Positions 1-10,450 of a DNA stretch of 64,000 bases are shown piece after piece. Source of the stretch: Adenophora triphylla var. japonica (lineage: Eukaryota; Streptophyta; Magnoliopsida; Asterales; Campanulaceae); assembly GCA_022495995.1 (NCBI GenBank), contig JAFEMH010001306.1, forward strand, positions 365,001 to 429,000. The letters run 5' to 3'. The first letter of the stretch is position 1, and each line of letters begins with the position of its first letter. A model generated the notes under the pieces. That model saw only the letters and a program-made list of their open reading frames with translations, was not told where the DNA came from and ran no database searches. Both the position numbers and the translations under genes were made by a program.

Positions 1-554
1 GTAAATCCAAAATAATTGGAACAATTCTTAGATTCCACGGAGGGGCAATACTAAAATATAATTACTGGATTTTATTTCATCTGTCTCGTCGTCTCGTAAT
101 AAATGTTGCATTTGATTTTTATTATTTTCATGAAATGATAAAAGAAAAGTGAAACAATTTTTATTCTAATACCGATGGAGTAATATTTTTCAATAAAAAG
201 TGTCCTATCAAAAAATAGATGTTGTATTTCTTAAAAATAAAATAGTCTTAGTGAAAGTTCTTTGTAATACAAGCCATGTAACTAAGCATAATTTTTATAA
301 ATTTGACAATTCAACTACAATTCTTATTCTAAAACCAAACACGAGCTAAATTTGAGTAACTCAATGTTTAAAAATAATTTTAAATTTGTTTTTGATAAGA
401 ACACATTTAAAAATTGTTTGGACATTCATTTTGTAACGAATGAAATACAACCGATAAGTTAAAGAGAAAATTTTTTGAACATGTAAAATAAATATAAAGA
501 GAAAAAAATTCAAACATTCATTTCGAGAACGGATAAAGTACGGAGTACAACTAT
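1..554. other. AT-rich intergenic DNA
   Basis: No coding, RNA or repeat feature can be supported here. The short open frames have no protein-like composition. Confidence 0.5.
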
Positions 555-564
555 AGTAATTAAT

Positions 565-854
565 ACTTCCTCCGTCGCGCCCGAAAGGCCCCAAATTTCT
601 TTTTTGGGCGTCCTATTTGAAAGGGCACAATCCAAAAATGAAAAGTTTTTTATTAGTTCTTTATTTATGGGACCCACTTGTCATACTCTCACAATAAATA
701 TCCACTAACTATTCCCTACCCCACTTTCTCTTTCCTACATCACCTTTTACTCATAACATTTATTCCACTATACACTTTTTCTCTTTCCTACATCACTTTT
801 CTTAATTTCCGTACAAGGACACAAAAATGCCTTTTCAAACGGAAAGAAGGGAGT
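565..854. mobile_element. MITE with 10-bp target-site duplication
   Basis: The ends are imperfect inverted repeats of the ACTCCCTCCGT type (ACTTCCTCCGTC on the left, the complement of ACTCCCTTCTT on the right). The element is flanked by AGTAATTAAT at 555-564 and 855-864. It is about 290 bp, AT-rich and non-coding. The termini resemble Stowaway elements, but Stowaway duplicates only TA, so the long duplication suggests a Mutator-like MITE. A truncated relative lies at 1432-1616. Confidence 0.7.
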
Positions 855-864
855 AGTAATTAAT

Positions 865-1275
865 GAGTGTCAATGACTTAACTTAGTAATAAGTAATCTC
901 AACTAATGTTAATGATAACACCTAAATATTTGCTTACTAGCTAAGTAAAAATGATTATTGCATAAAAATAATTATGTAACCTAAATCTAGATCAAATAAT
1001 GCAACATATAACAAGAGTTTTGTATCCCAATCCCAAAATAACATAAATGGATTTTGATAATTAACACATAAATTTAAATTATCAATCTTGTTCCGTATCG
1101 TTCCGTATCGTTCCGTATCATGATGATGTTCACTTAATTTTTGATTCCCAGTGAAGTAGAAAATGACAAAAATTGCCCCTACTCATTTGTCCATTGGATG
1201 ATTATGATATTTGTAAGGATGTGACCATTTTCCTACATCCAAACAACCCCACTTTTGATATTTAAAACAAATGCC
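865..1275. other. AT-rich intergenic DNA
   Basis: Nothing supported except three tandem copies of TTCCGTATCG at 1091-1120. Confidence 0.5.
1091..1120. repeat. 10-bp tandem repeat, three copies
   Basis: TTCCGTATCG is repeated head to tail three times; the last copy ends in A instead of G. Confidence 0.85.
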
Positions 1276-1765
1276 TATACTGCAAATAGAAATCCAGCTC
1301 TAAAAGACATATATTGCCCCCTCCTCCCTCCTCCCTCCTCTCAGCTCAGCCATATTATAAAATCGGCACATGAGCCCAAAATGTACCCTTGCCAATTTAC
1401 ACCTCAATAATCTATTGGTCCATTTTTTTGAGAGAGAATGAGTGGGAGAAATAGTTAGGAGAGAGAATGTTGTGAGTGTAAAAGTAAAGTAAGAGAGAGA
1501 ATGAGTAGGGTAGGAAGAGTATAAAAATAATAAAAACTTTCCTTTTTGAGATTGTGCCTTTTTAAATGGAACGCCCAAAAAAGAAATTTGTACCATTTCA
1601 AACGGGACGGAAGGAGTATACTGCAAATAGAAATCCAGCTCTAAAAGACATATATTGCCCCCCTCCTCCCTCCTCTCAGGCTCAGCCATATTATAAAATC
1701 GGCACATGAGCCCAAAATGTACCCTTGCCAATTTACACCTCGAAAATCTATTGGTCCTTTTTTTT
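1276..1765. repeat. Pair of about 150-bp direct repeats flanking a MITE fragment
   Basis: The segments at 1276-1430 and 1617-1765 are nearly identical. They differ mainly in the length of a CTCCTCC run and a few bases near the end. Between them lies a truncated MITE (1432-1616). The longer minus-strand open frame across this block is the repeat read twice and is not a gene. Confidence 0.85.
1432..1616 (-). mobile_element. Truncated MITE, same family as 565-854
   Basis: Read on the minus strand it begins ACTCCTTCCGTCCCGTTT and then shares the stretch AAATTTCTTTTTTGGGCG with the MITE at 565-854. The opposite terminus is missing: the copy ends in GA-rich sequence at the edge of the first direct repeat. 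Orientation is opposite to the intact copy. Confidence 0.65.
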
Positions 1766-2348
1766 GGCAGACAATGAATCTTAAAAGTCTTGAATTTTTG
1801 TAATCTTTACCTTAAATAACTTATTCTTTAATTTCATAAGTTTTCCGTTTTGGGAAAAAAAAAATCTTATCTCAAGATTCACAGTAAAAATATTTTTACT
1901 CCTCTTAAATACTCCACCGTCTCAAAGTGAATTTTCAAATTCGTATATACCGCCTAATTTTCCCAGATCGCCAAAATCGATCAAGCCTGATTAGATCCCC
2001 CAATACCGTCTAACGCCTAATTGGCCGCCTGATTTGAAAATCGCGGCACCTGAGCTCCGTCTAGGCGATGGCCTAGCCCGCTTTTTGCCTAAATCCGAAT
2101 GCCCTTTTCGATTAAAAAAAGTTTGAAAATTCTAACATTAGATATAAAAAAAAAAAAAAAAAAAAAGAAACATTGTATTTCCTAATTTTTTGTTTTTTTA
2201 TTTTTGGATATTTTGTAGTTTGGACATTTGGTAGCTAAATTGTACTTATCAAAAGTAATAAACAAATGAATAAAATTTCCTATCAAACAAGAGAATATGC
2301 TATTATTATGAAATGGTATAAGCAAAATGTTAAAACTATAATTATTTA
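1766..2348. other. AT-rich intergenic DNA
   Basis: No gene seen. There is a poly(A) run at about 2146-2166. The stretch 1945-2110 repeats CGCCTAATT-like words and may be a decayed transposon; I cannot define its ends. Confidence 0.4.
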
Positions 2349-2608
2349 CTCCCTCCGTCCCTAAATGTTTGTCCCATTTCCCCTTTTCCTTTGTCCCAAA
2401 AAGTTAGTCTCATTTCCAAAATTAAAGCTTCAAAATCACTAAATTTTCAAAACTTGTAACATTTAGGGATGGAGTATTACATAACGGCGGTGTATATTAT
2501 CAATAATTTTCAAAGCGTTCGTAAAAATAACCAAAATTAAAACTTCAAAATCACTAAATTAAAATGTTTGAAAAGTCAAATGGGACAAACATTTAGGGAC
2601 GGAGGGAG
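2349..2608. mobile_element. Stowaway MITE (Tc1/mariner type)
   Basis: Perfect terminal inverted repeats of about 31 bp start CTCCCTCCGTCCCTAAATG, flanked by the TA target duplication (2347-2348, 2609-2610). An inner terminus-like segment (about 2458-2478) and a duplicated inner motif ATTAAAGCTTCAAAATCAC / ATTAAAACTTCAAAATCAC suggest a nested or partly duplicated copy. Non-coding. Confidence 0.9.
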
Positions 2609-3210
2609 TATATAAAAAGAGGTTGTTGTACAAGAGACATTATTCTTGATACATCGTACGGAGTAGTACAAGTGATAAATCATTTTTTAAGGTTAATTTT
2701 ATTGATCTATGAAATTATCCCTAATCTTCATGTATTCAACAATTAAAAAGGGAAAAAATGTGAAAATTGTGCTTCAATATTAGTCTAATTGCTAATACTT
2801 AACCCTCCAAAAAGACACAAAATGCACACTTTCAAAATATAAACTTTTAATAATGCTTTTTTTATTCATGAGACTCACCTATTATAACTAACAATAACTA
2901 TCGCTTTAATATTCTCTGTCCCACCTTCTCTCTCCTACCTCACTTTTAATACTTATAACACCTACTCTATTATACACTTTCGTTAATTATTGTGCAATAC
3001 CCATTTTGTATCTTTCAATGGAACAACAGGTGAGACAGAAGAAATATATTGAAGTTTGATCAGTGTAGACCCTAGACCCTAGTGTAGACCCTTCTGTAAT
3101 TTGGCCAAACCACAATTTAACCCAAAACTAGGCTTGTTTTTCAGTGAATGAAAGTATCTTTAAAAAGAAAAAAAATTATTAAAGAAACCCAATAAAAAAA
3201 AGCCCCAAGC
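2609..3210. other. AT-rich DNA within the P450 intron or downstream flank
   Basis: No P450 exon is recognisable. The segment 2800-3045 has CT-rich blocks typical of MITE interiors but no clear matching ends. Confidence 0.4.
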
Positions 3211-3220
3211 ATTGTACCTT

Positions 3221-3336
3221 AATGGATTGTCTCAATGGTCAGGAACTCAAATGTTTGTCCACATTCAAAAACTTTAAAGAGGTTGCATGTTCAAATCTCA
3301 CAAAAATAAACACAACTAAATTAACTAAATTCATCA

Positions 3337-3380
<44 letters not shown>
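3221..3380 (+). mobile_element. SINE inserted at the exon 1 splice donor of the P450 gene
   Basis: The element has a tRNA-like head with an A-box-like TTGTCTCAATGGTC and a B-box-like GCATGTTCAAATCTC. It ends in a (TG)n(AG)n tail. Flanks are ATTGTACCTT (3211-3220) and ATTATACCTT (3381-3390), a target duplication with one mismatch. That duplicated segment contains the splice donor of the neighbouring minus-strand exon. Confidence 0.65.
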
Positions 3381-3383
<3 letters not shown>

Positions 3384-3387
3384 ATAC

Positions 3388-3620
3388 CTTGAAACAAAGG
3401 AGGAAATGAAAGAATCAGGGTTGGTAGAGAACTTGAAAGCCTTGAGGAAGGACCACATATTACCAATAAAAGGCCAACCCAAATCACCTGGTGGCAGTGA
3501 CAACCTCACCTTGTAACTCAACTTCTTTTCATACAACCACCAATTCACATTCTTTAAAATCCACCTTAATCCTAATAATCCTCCAAAAATACCCACGAAA
3601 ATATACCAAAATTCCATCAT
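3388..3620 (-). CDS. CYP88A: Cytochrome P450 exon 1, CYP88A (ent-kaurenoic acid oxidase) type
   Basis: The exon starts at two adjacent ATG codons and encodes 77 complete codons plus two bases. Residues 1-22 form a hydrophobic ER anchor. Near residues 43-55 is the hinge LPPGDLGWPFIGN, followed by a phenylalanine-rich stretch ending in PDSFISSFVSRY. This N-terminus is characteristic of CYP88A enzymes, which in the family convert ent-kaurenoic acid to GA12 in gibberellin synthesis. The exon ends at a canonical donor (AAG then GTATAA). Later exons, including the heme-binding Cys motif, are not found in 1-3387, so the gene either continues off the left edge through a long intron or is truncated. 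Element A begins about 600 bp upstream. Family identity is fairly sure; function in this plant is inferred. Confidence 0.72.
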
Positions 3621-4209
3621 TTCTCCCCCTCAAAAATTCCTCACTAATGACTTGTACTTGGTTGCAGAGAAAAAAAGAGACTTGTACTTAAGATCAAAAT
3701 AATCAAATGGCTTCTTTTTTTTTGATTTCTGAAAGTGAGTGAGTACCCTTTATAATATACTTCTCTTTCTTGATCAGTCTCTTTCTAGCAAAGTAACTAT
3801 GTGTAAGGAAATGGACTTGGGAGAGATAGAGAGAGAGGAAGTGGACTTGGGAGAGAGAGAGAGAGAAGAGAGGTGGGGTGGGGTGGGATGGGGATGTGAA
3901 TTGTATGTAAAGATTATGGAGATTATAAGGGAGAAGGTGGAGTGGGGTTGATATATAGATATGGAAAGATAGGAGAGAGGAAAGGAGAAGGGCTTTGCCG
4001 GCCTATTTCTATTTCTCCACTTGTCGTCTTATTTACTAGCCTACCATTTTTTTTTTTTTTTTACTTATTTATGAGTGAGATAAGATAAGTAGGAGCGTAA
4101 GGGATCATAGAATGTTTTACCGACCTCTTTCTCCGACGCGCTCCTGCAAGAGGTTTCAGGTTGTTTACGTTTATTTTTTTTCCCACTATATATACATGAT
4201 ACATGGTCA
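3621..4209 (-). promoter_or_regulatory. Putative promoter and 5' UTR of the P450 gene
   Basis: Read on the minus strand this stretch is rich in CT repeats, as in many plant 5' UTRs (GA-rich at 3815-3870 on the plus strand). A TATATAT-like box lies at about 3951-3957, some 330 bp before the ATG. No gene is seen here. The gypsy insertion at 4215 would separate it from more distal control sequence. Confidence 0.35.
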
Positions 4210-4214
4210 AGATT

Positions 4215-4648
4215 TGTTGGCCTAACATATTTTCAACTTGTTTACAACTTGCGTCTGATATTAACAACTTGAGCTTTCCTATTTTGCATCTTAATTATTT
4301 GCAGGTTGAACTATTGTTATGATAACCCTATTTTTTAGGGAACGTGTCAAAGAGGTATAAAGGGGAGAGAACACTGTATTTTGTACACACGTCTTTCACT
4401 AGCTTAAGCTCCTTTACATACGCTCATAGTTCTGTAATCACCATAATACTTAGTAAACTTTTGGTCAAGGCAAGTACCAAAACCTCCCGGGATTTTATGC
4501 CGGCGAACAAGTTGTTCAAGGGCTTTCCCTAGTCAACAAACAACTTGTGTCCATTTCTATTCAACTTGATAATCATTGTACCTTGATTCATATCAATTTA
4601 GTCATTTTTCTTGTCACTTGAAACACTTGTTGAAATTTGACCAAAACA
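4215..4648 (+). repeat. 5' LTR of element A (434 bp, deleted)
   Basis: It matches the 3' LTR (13339-13941) except for a missing 159-bp block corresponding to 13491-13649. The deletion joins two copies of GAGGTA. It carries six CAACTTG/CAAGTTG heptamers. Confidence 0.92.
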
Positions 4649-4651
4649 ATT

Positions 4652-4669
4652 TGGCGCCATCCGTGGGAA
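4652..4669 (+). other. Primer binding site of element A
   Basis: TGGCGCCATCCGTGGGAA starts three bases after the 5' LTR. The TGGCGCC start complements a tRNA 3' end; I cannot name the tRNA with certainty. Confidence 0.75.
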
Positions 4670-4690
4670 ACTTTGATTATTTGCGTAGAA

Positions 4691-5563
4691 ATGGCCAATC
4701 CGTCGTCCGGCAGTCAAGGTGAGAGGAGTCGGCCGCTTCCTGTTTCTGGCACCCAAGGCAATCCATCTTTGAATGCGGAAGCTGTCAATTTGGAGATATT
4801 ATCCAACATGGCCGATATGTTGAAGAAAGTGAATGATCGGTTGGATGGTCAGGAGCATACGAACGCCATGATATTCAATGCCATTGATAGCCTACGTAAA
4901 GGGAAGCAAGTTGAGACTCAAGTATCTACTCCATTTTCACCTTTACTTCCCAGATCTTTGTTTGGTGCAGGTACAGGACCAAGCCATTTCGGAGATATCC
5001 CTATGTCCAATACTTTGCCAGCAGAAAGTACAATCGTGACGTCCATTCCAATTGAGCAACCAAGATTCAAATTTCTTCCAAATTAGTCAACCCGTGTTGT
5101 CATCTTGCTACACCTATGCTACACCTCAATGGGGCAAACAGGGAGTTTCTTTAATGCTTTTGATACTTCGCATCTCGGTTTAATAACAATCCTCTTTTCG
5201 CAGAGAGTCAACTTGTTAAGGAAATGCAGGACTATAAAGGATTTGCTTCGAGCATACACGAGTCAATGTGCCATACCACCAAGTTTCTCCAACTTGCTAT
5301 AATGAATCTCGTTTTGTGCCGGCAATAGCTAGTGTGAAAATCCCAAAGAAATTTTCTCCCTCATATGAAGAAATATGATGGAAGCACCGATCCAGAGAGC
5401 ATGTGTTCTTTGTATCGGGAGTCAAATGGATATTATAAGTATCCCCCTATTTTTAGAGAAGCATGTTTTGCGGGGTTTTGGCTCAACTTTGTCTGGACCG
5501 GCCTTAAAATGACTAACGGGACTTCCTCTAAACTCTATTTCTTCTTATGCTCAACTTGTCAAT
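4691..5563 (+). pseudogene. gag N-terminal region of element A, broken
   Basis: An ATG at 4691 opens a frame of about 130 codons (MANPSSGSQGERS...) that stops at 5086. Sequence downstream still resembles gag (YDGSTDPE near 5375, followed by an aromatic-rich stretch) but in shifted frames. In the family this protein forms the virus-like particle. The many stops and shifts between 5086 and 5563 show it is not functional. Confidence 0.7.
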
Positions 5564-6958
5564 ATGTTTATCAATCAATTTTCATGCAATAGGGCATTTG
5601 ACAAGTTGACTAGTGACCTTTATAGAATTGTGCAACAGCCTAACGAAATTCTTAAAGAATATTTGCACAGGTTTAACAAGGAGGCAGTAACTATACCCAA
5701 CTTGGACGTGTCCACAGCTACAGAAGCATTCCGTATTGGTTTGAAGAAGAGCTCTCTATTTTATAATGAGTTGGTGATGACTCCTGTGAAACAACTTGAA
5801 GAAATCAGAACCAGAGCCTTGCCTTTCATCAGTTGGAGGATGACGACAATGGGGAAGTCAACTGGAGAACCTCTACTCCTCTATTTGAGCCCTCTCGACA
5901 GAAAATCGGATTCCCATCACTATAAGTCCAACAGGCAAACCCCTACTAAATCTGAATCTTCTAAAGTTCATTTTGTAGATGATGATCAAGATGGGGATGA
6001 TAATGATTATCCTAAAATTTCTAAATACTGCTTTTCTGTGGACATTGCAGGAATCCTTTGCGCCATGGGAAATCTTGGAGATAAAGCAAGATGGCCCAAG
6101 AAGAATGATCAGCCAACAACTTGGAAGGACAAGTCCAAGTGGTGCGCATTTCATGAGGATTTTGGGCATACCACTGAGAATTGTTTTGCCTTGAGGAAAG
6201 AGATTGCTCATTTATTATCCAAGGGTCTTCTTAAGGATTTGTTGGGTAAGAAGAGGGTCAGAAGTGAGTCTAAAGAACCTGATTCAGGGGAGCAGTCTAG
6301 ACCCGAGAAAGTTGCACCACCTCCAGCCACCAAGGTATTAAATGTCATTTCAGGTGGATTCCATATTTGTGGAACAACTTACTCTGCAGCTAAGCGTCAT
6401 GCCAAGAGTTCTAAGGAGGATCAATCAGAATTGCCCTCAAGGCGTCGTGACTTCACAGATGGTCAAGTTATCTCCTTTGAGCATGAGGATAAAGACAACA
6501 CGTTGGATCCTCATCATGATGGTCTAGTTGTTCAGGTACAGATTGCTAATTGTGTGGTCAAGAGAATTCTGATCGATGGCGGTAGCTCAGTCAACATAAT
6601 CTTCACTCATGCTCTTGAAGATATGGGCATTCCTTTATCTGAAGTTGTGAAGAATTCATCCGTGCTGGTAGGGTTCAGTGGTGAAATAAAGCAAACAGTC
6701 AGAGAAATCAAGTTGCCTATCTATTTGGAGGGTATGAATGCTATGGAAAGGTTACGTGTGATCGAATGCTCGTCCTCGTACAATGTCATTTTGGGAAGAC
6801 CTTGGATCCACAACATGAAGGCCGTGCCGTCAACTTATCACCAGTGTGTCAAATTTCCAACACCTTGGGGTGTAGCCAAGTTGAAGGGGAATCAGCAAGT
6901 TTCTAAAGAATGTTACAAGGTTAATATGAAAGCAAATTCGATTCCTCGTCAAGCATAG
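5564..6958 (+). CDS. gag C-terminal part plus aspartic protease, element A
   Basis: An uninterrupted frame of 464 codons. Residues about 8-70 resemble the retrotransposon gag domain (DLYRIVQQPNEILKEYLHRF). Near residues 190-210 is a Tat-type CHHC knuckle (WCAFHEDFGHTTENC). Near residue 335 is the retropepsin active site ILIDGGSSVNIIF, with the usual ILGRPWIH strand about 70 residues later. The frame should run on into RT but stops at 6956-6958, about 190 bp before the recognisable RT frame. The listed start is only where the open frame begins, not a true initiation codon. Confidence 0.8.
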   Translation: MFINQFSCNRAFDKLTSDLYRIVQQPNEILKEYLHRFNKEAVTIPNLDVSTATEAFRIGLKKSSLFYNELVMTPVKQLEEIRTRALPFISWRMTTMGKSTGEPLLLYLSPLDRKSDSHHYKSNRQTPTKSESSKVHFVDDDQDGDDNDYPKISKYCFSVDIAGILCAMGNLGDKARWPKKNDQPTTWKDKSKWCAFHEDFGHTTENCFALRKEIAHLLSKGLLKDLLGKKRVRSESKEPDSGEQSRPEKVAPPPATKVLNVISGGFHICGTTYSAAKRHAKSSKEDQSELPSRRRDFTDGQVISFEHEDKDNTLDPHHDGLVVQVQIANCVVKRILIDGGSSVNIIFTHALEDMGIPLSEVVKNSSVLVGFSGEIKQTVREIKLPIYLEGMNAMERLRVIECSSSYNVILGRPWIHNMKAVPSTYHQCVKFPTPWGVAKLKGNQQVSKECYKVNMKANSIPRQA

Positions 6959-7143
6959 CAATTAAAGAAAAAGACCCAGGATGTTCTTGAAGCAGTGGAG
7001 CATGAGACGAAAAATGTTTCTGTTGATGAGTCGAATCCTGGGCCCAAGTACAAGTTGGTATAGACCTTCCATCTGAAATTGAGGAGGAGCTGATTGAGTT
7101 CTTAAGAAGTCAGAAATGTTGTTTTGCATGGAAGCACGAGGAC

Positions 7144-7911
7144 ATGACAGGAATAAGCAAGGACATTATTACTCACAAGTTGAACATTGATCCAACCATC
7201 CGTCCTGTTCATCAGAAAAGAAGGAAGTTTGCCCAGGAGAGGAACCAGATCATAAAGGACGAAGTTGAGAGGCTTTTGAAATCCAATATGATCAGAGAAG
7301 TTCAATATCCAAGGTGGTTAGCTAATGTTGTGGTGGTAGAGAAGAGGAACGGCAAGTGGCGAGTATGCGTGGACTTCACAGACTTGAACAAGGCCTGCCC
7401 GAAGGATCCTTTCCCTCTTCCTCATATTGATTCTCTAGTTGATGAGACAGCTGGCCACGATATCTTGACGTTCATGGATGCGTCTTCAGGGTACCAACAA
7501 ATTCAAATGGAGCCCTCGGACCAAGAAGATATGACATTCATGACTCCGGAAGGTATATATTGTTACATTTCTATGCCATTTGGTCTTAAAAATGCGGGGC
7601 AACTTATCGGAGGCAATTTGGTGAACAAGATGTTCAAAGATCAACTTGGCAAGACGATGGAAGTCTATATAGACGACATGGTAGTAAAGTCCAAGCATAT
7701 TGAAGATCATGTAGAACACCTTGCTAAGGCGTTCAACATCTTGAAAGTTTTCAACATGAAGCTCAATCCGGCAAAGTGCAACTTTGGTGTTAGAGCAGGT
7801 AAATTCTTGGGCTATATGGTAACCAAGAGAGGAATTGAAGCCGATCCCGAGCGATTAAAGCCATTCTCAACTTGGAATCCCCCAAGAATATCAAAGACGT
7901 CCAAAGGTTAA
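7144..7911 (+). CDS. Reverse transcriptase domain of element A
   Basis: This 255-codon frame holds the RT fingers and palm: WLANVVVVEKRNGKWRVCVD, DLNKACPKDPFPLPHID, the catalytic Asp in FMDASSGYQQI, MPFGLKNAG, and the YIDD box (VYIDDMVVKS). The connection KFLGYMVTKRGIEADPER follows. A frameshift near 7868 moves the continuation (IKDVQRLTGRVAALNRF) to another frame, so the polyprotein is interrupted. Confidence 0.9.
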   Translation: MTGISKDIITHKLNIDPTIRPVHQKRRKFAQERNQIIKDEVERLLKSNMIREVQYPRWLANVVVVEKRNGKWRVCVDFTDLNKACPKDPFPLPHIDSLVDETAGHDILTFMDASSGYQQIQMEPSDQEDMTFMTPEGIYCYISMPFGLKNAGQLIGGNLVNKMFKDQLGKTMEVYIDDMVVKSKHIEDHVEHLAKAFNILKVFNMKLNPAKCNFGVRAGKFLGYMVTKRGIEADPERLKPFSTWNPPRISKTSKG

Positions 7912-8581
7912 CAGGTAGAGTAGCTGCTTTGAATAGATTTATATCTAAATCATCTGATAAGTGCAGGTTATTCTACTAAGTATTAAGAAAGAATAAACTC
8001 TTCCAATGGACTGACCAACATGAGGCAGCTTTTAAACAACTTAAAGAATATTTGGTGACATCACCTCTACTTGCCAAACCAGAACATGGTGAGCACCTTT
8101 ATTTATATTTAGGGTATGCGAAAATGCTGTTAGTGCAGTATTGGTGAAAGAAATCCAAGGTGAACAACATCCTGTTTACTATGTAAGTAAGTCTTTATTA
8201 GACGCTGAAAAAAGGTACTCTCATCTTGAGAAGTTAATTTTAGCCTTAACTACTGCTGCTACTAAACTGCGTCATTATTTTGAAACACATTCTATAACTG
8301 TTAGAACTAATTATCCTGTGAGAAATGTGTTGAGAACTCCAAGATGTCGAGCGGAGTTGGCCAAGTGGTCGGTCAAGTTGAGCACGTATGACATTTCATA
8401 TGAGCCAAGAACGTACCATCAAATCTCGGGCCCTAGCCGACTTCGTAGGCGACTTCAGTCCAAGTTTGCGGCCGAGGTGGAACTGGAAGTACAACAACTT
8501 GAAGGTAAAACAATTCCTAGATTTTGGACACTTTGTTCTGAGATGGAGCTTCAAATTCCAAAGGAATTGGCTTGGGAATAG
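7912..8581 (+). pseudogene. RNase H (first copy) of element A, broken
   Basis: After the frameshift the tether region and RNase H can still be read: QHPVYYVSKSLLDAEKRYS, then LILALTTAATKLRHYF and an AELAKWSVKLSTYDI segment. Stops near 7977 and 8112-8145 interrupt the first part. In gypsy elements this domain degrades the RNA template during cDNA synthesis. Confidence 0.75.
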
Positions 8582-10260
8582 TGCTGAAATCCCCTCAAGG
8601 TGATATCATACCTCAAGCTGTATCTTGTGAATTCAGTGCAACAAATAATGAAGCTGAGTATGAAGCTTTAATCATGGGTTTAACTACAACTTTAAGTTTA
8701 AATATTACACATCTAAATGTATTTGTTGACTCTCAATTGCTAGCTAACCATTTTAATGGCAGTTATATGGCGAAGCATTCCAAGATGACTCTGTATCTCC
8801 AACATGTTAAGGCCTTAGCTTCAAAATTCCTATCATTCTCTTTGGAACAGGTCCCTAGAGAAGAAAACACAGAAGCGGACGCATTAGCCAACTTGGGTTC
8901 AACTTGCAAATCAATGTTGCATACTAATATTCCCAATATTTATGTTAAGTTCTCGGCAATAGACCAAGTTGAGGAAATTCAAGAAGTTACTCAATCTAAT
9001 GGGGCACAAGATACAAGTTCATCTTGGATCCAACCAATAATTGAGTTCCTTCAATTTGGAACTATTCCGCCAGATATTAAGAATGCTAGATCTTTTAAGA
9101 TTCGTACTTCAACTTTCGTTTTAATAGATAATGTGCTATTTAAGAGATCTTTTGCAGGGCACTATTTAAGATGTATTGATAATGAGCAAGTTGAACTGGT
9201 GCTGAAAGAAATCCATGAAGGAATATGTGGAAATCATTCTGGTGGAAAAGCATTAGCGTCTAAGGCCCTCAAGACAGGATATTATTGGCCAACCATGCGT
9301 CAAGATGCCATGAGCTATGTACAGAAGTGTGATGCCTGCCAAAGACACAGCAACATCTTGCATCAACCTGCTGAGCCTCTACATTCTATAGTCTCATCTT
9401 GGCCTTTCATGCAGTGGGGCATGGACATTGTGGGCAAGTTGCCTAAGGCTCCTGGAGGCAAAGTGTTCATGTTGGCATTAACCGATTATTTCTCAAAATG
9501 GATCGAGGCTGAAGCTTATGTACAAGTAAGGGACAAGGAGGTAATTTCATTTTTAAAGAAAAATATAATTAGCAGGTTTGGTATGCCATCAGAGATTATA
9601 TGTGACAACGGGTCGCAATTCATAAGTAAGAAGACCAGAGATTTTTGTACTCGCTGGGGCATCAAGTTGATCATGTCTACGCCTGTCCACCCTCAAGCCA
9701 ATGGTCAAGCTGAATTAAGCAACAAGTTGATCATCAACAACTTGAAGAAGCGCCTAGATCAAAAGAAGGGAAAGTGGGCTGAAGAGTTACCACTTGTACT
9801 TTGGGCAGATAGGACCACTACAAAAGGGGCCACAGGTAGAACTCCATATTCTTTGGTATTTGGGGCAGAAGCTGTAATTCCAGTTGAGGTGACAATCCCA
9901 ACATCAAGGTATGGCTTATTAACTCAAGATGAAAATAACCTGTTGCTAACCCAAGATTTAGATACAATTGATGAGATCAGGGATTTAGCCAAGATAAGGA
10001 TGGCAGCTTATCAACAACGGATTGCTAGATCATATAACAAGAATGTCAGAATAAGAAGATTCCAGGTTGGTGATTTAGTTTTGAGAAAAGTATTTCAAAA
10101 TACAAGAGAATTGAATGCAGGTAAATTAGCTCCCAAGTGGGAAGGACCATATCTCATCGATGCGGAAGCTGGCAAAGGTGCGTATTGGCTGTCAACCCCA
10201 AGTGGAGACAGGATCTCTAGAAGTTGGAATGCCATTCATTTGAAGCTGTATTTTATGTAA
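8572..10260 (+). CDS. Second RNase H and integrase of element A
   Basis: An intact 562-codon frame. Residues about 1-105 are a second RNase H-like domain ([15 protein letters not shown], then [13 protein letters not shown] and a [15 protein letters not shown] end), the extra RNase H typical of Tat elements. Residues about 220-265 carry the integrase HHCC zinc site ([11 protein letters not shown] ... CDACQRH). The DDE core follows: MDIVGKLP ... [17 protein letters not shown], and [11 protein letters not shown]. The C-terminal stretch GDLVLRKVF...[12 protein letters not shown] matches the usual integrase tail. There is no chromodomain. Confidence 0.9.
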   Translation: MGIVLKSPQGDIIPQAVSCEFSATNNEAEYEALIMGLTTTLSLNITHLNVFVDSQLLANHFNGSYMAKHSKMTLYLQHVKALASKFLSFSLEQVPREENTEADALANLGSTCKSMLHTNIPNIYVKFSAIDQVEEIQEVTQSNGAQDTSSSWIQPIIEFLQFGTIPPDIKNARSFKIRTSTFVLIDNVLFKRSFAGHYLRCIDNEQVELVLKEIHEGICGNHSGGKALASKALKTGYYWPTMRQDAMSYVQKCDACQRHSNILHQPAEPLHSIVSSWPFMQWGMDIVGKLPKAPGGKVFMLALTDYFSKWIEAEAYVQVRDKEVISFLKKNIISRFGMPSEIICDNGSQFISKKTRDFCTRWGIKLIMSTPVHPQANGQAELSNKLIINNLKKRLDQKKGKWAEELPLVLWADRTTTKGATGRTPYSLVFGAEAVIPVEVTIPTSRYGLLTQDENNLLLTQDLDTIDEIRDLAKIRMAAYQQRIARSYNKNVRIRRFQVGDLVLRKVFQNTRELNAGKLAPKWEGPYLIDAEAGKGAYWLSTPSGDRISRSWNAIHLKLYFM

Positions 10261-10376
10261 GTCCAGTTATTTACAACTAGACTTCTCAGGTATGACCTAT
10301 TTTTGTTGTCAAGTTCATTCACATGTTTCAAGTTATCAAGTTTTATTGGAAATCCTTACTAACTTAAGCATCGGAG

Positions 10377-10399
10377 GGGCGTTAGCTATGCTAACGCCC
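10377..10399. repeat. Perfect hairpin GGGCGTTAGC-TAT-GCTAACGCCC
   Basis: Ten-bp arms with a three-base loop, 117 bp after the integrase stop and about 50 bp before the larger hairpin array. Confidence 0.85.
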
Positions 10400-10450
10400 A
10401 ACCCTAACATGAATTTGTTTTGCAAAGTATACAGCTTGGACAAACGGAGT

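Noticed and set aside
1300..1731. 143-residue minus-strand open frame
   Set aside because: It reads through a direct repeat twice and a MITE fragment; the peptide duplicates itself because the DNA does.
7486..7719. Minus-strand frame inside the RT of A
   Set aside because: Shadow of the RT coding strand, which carries all catalytic motifs.
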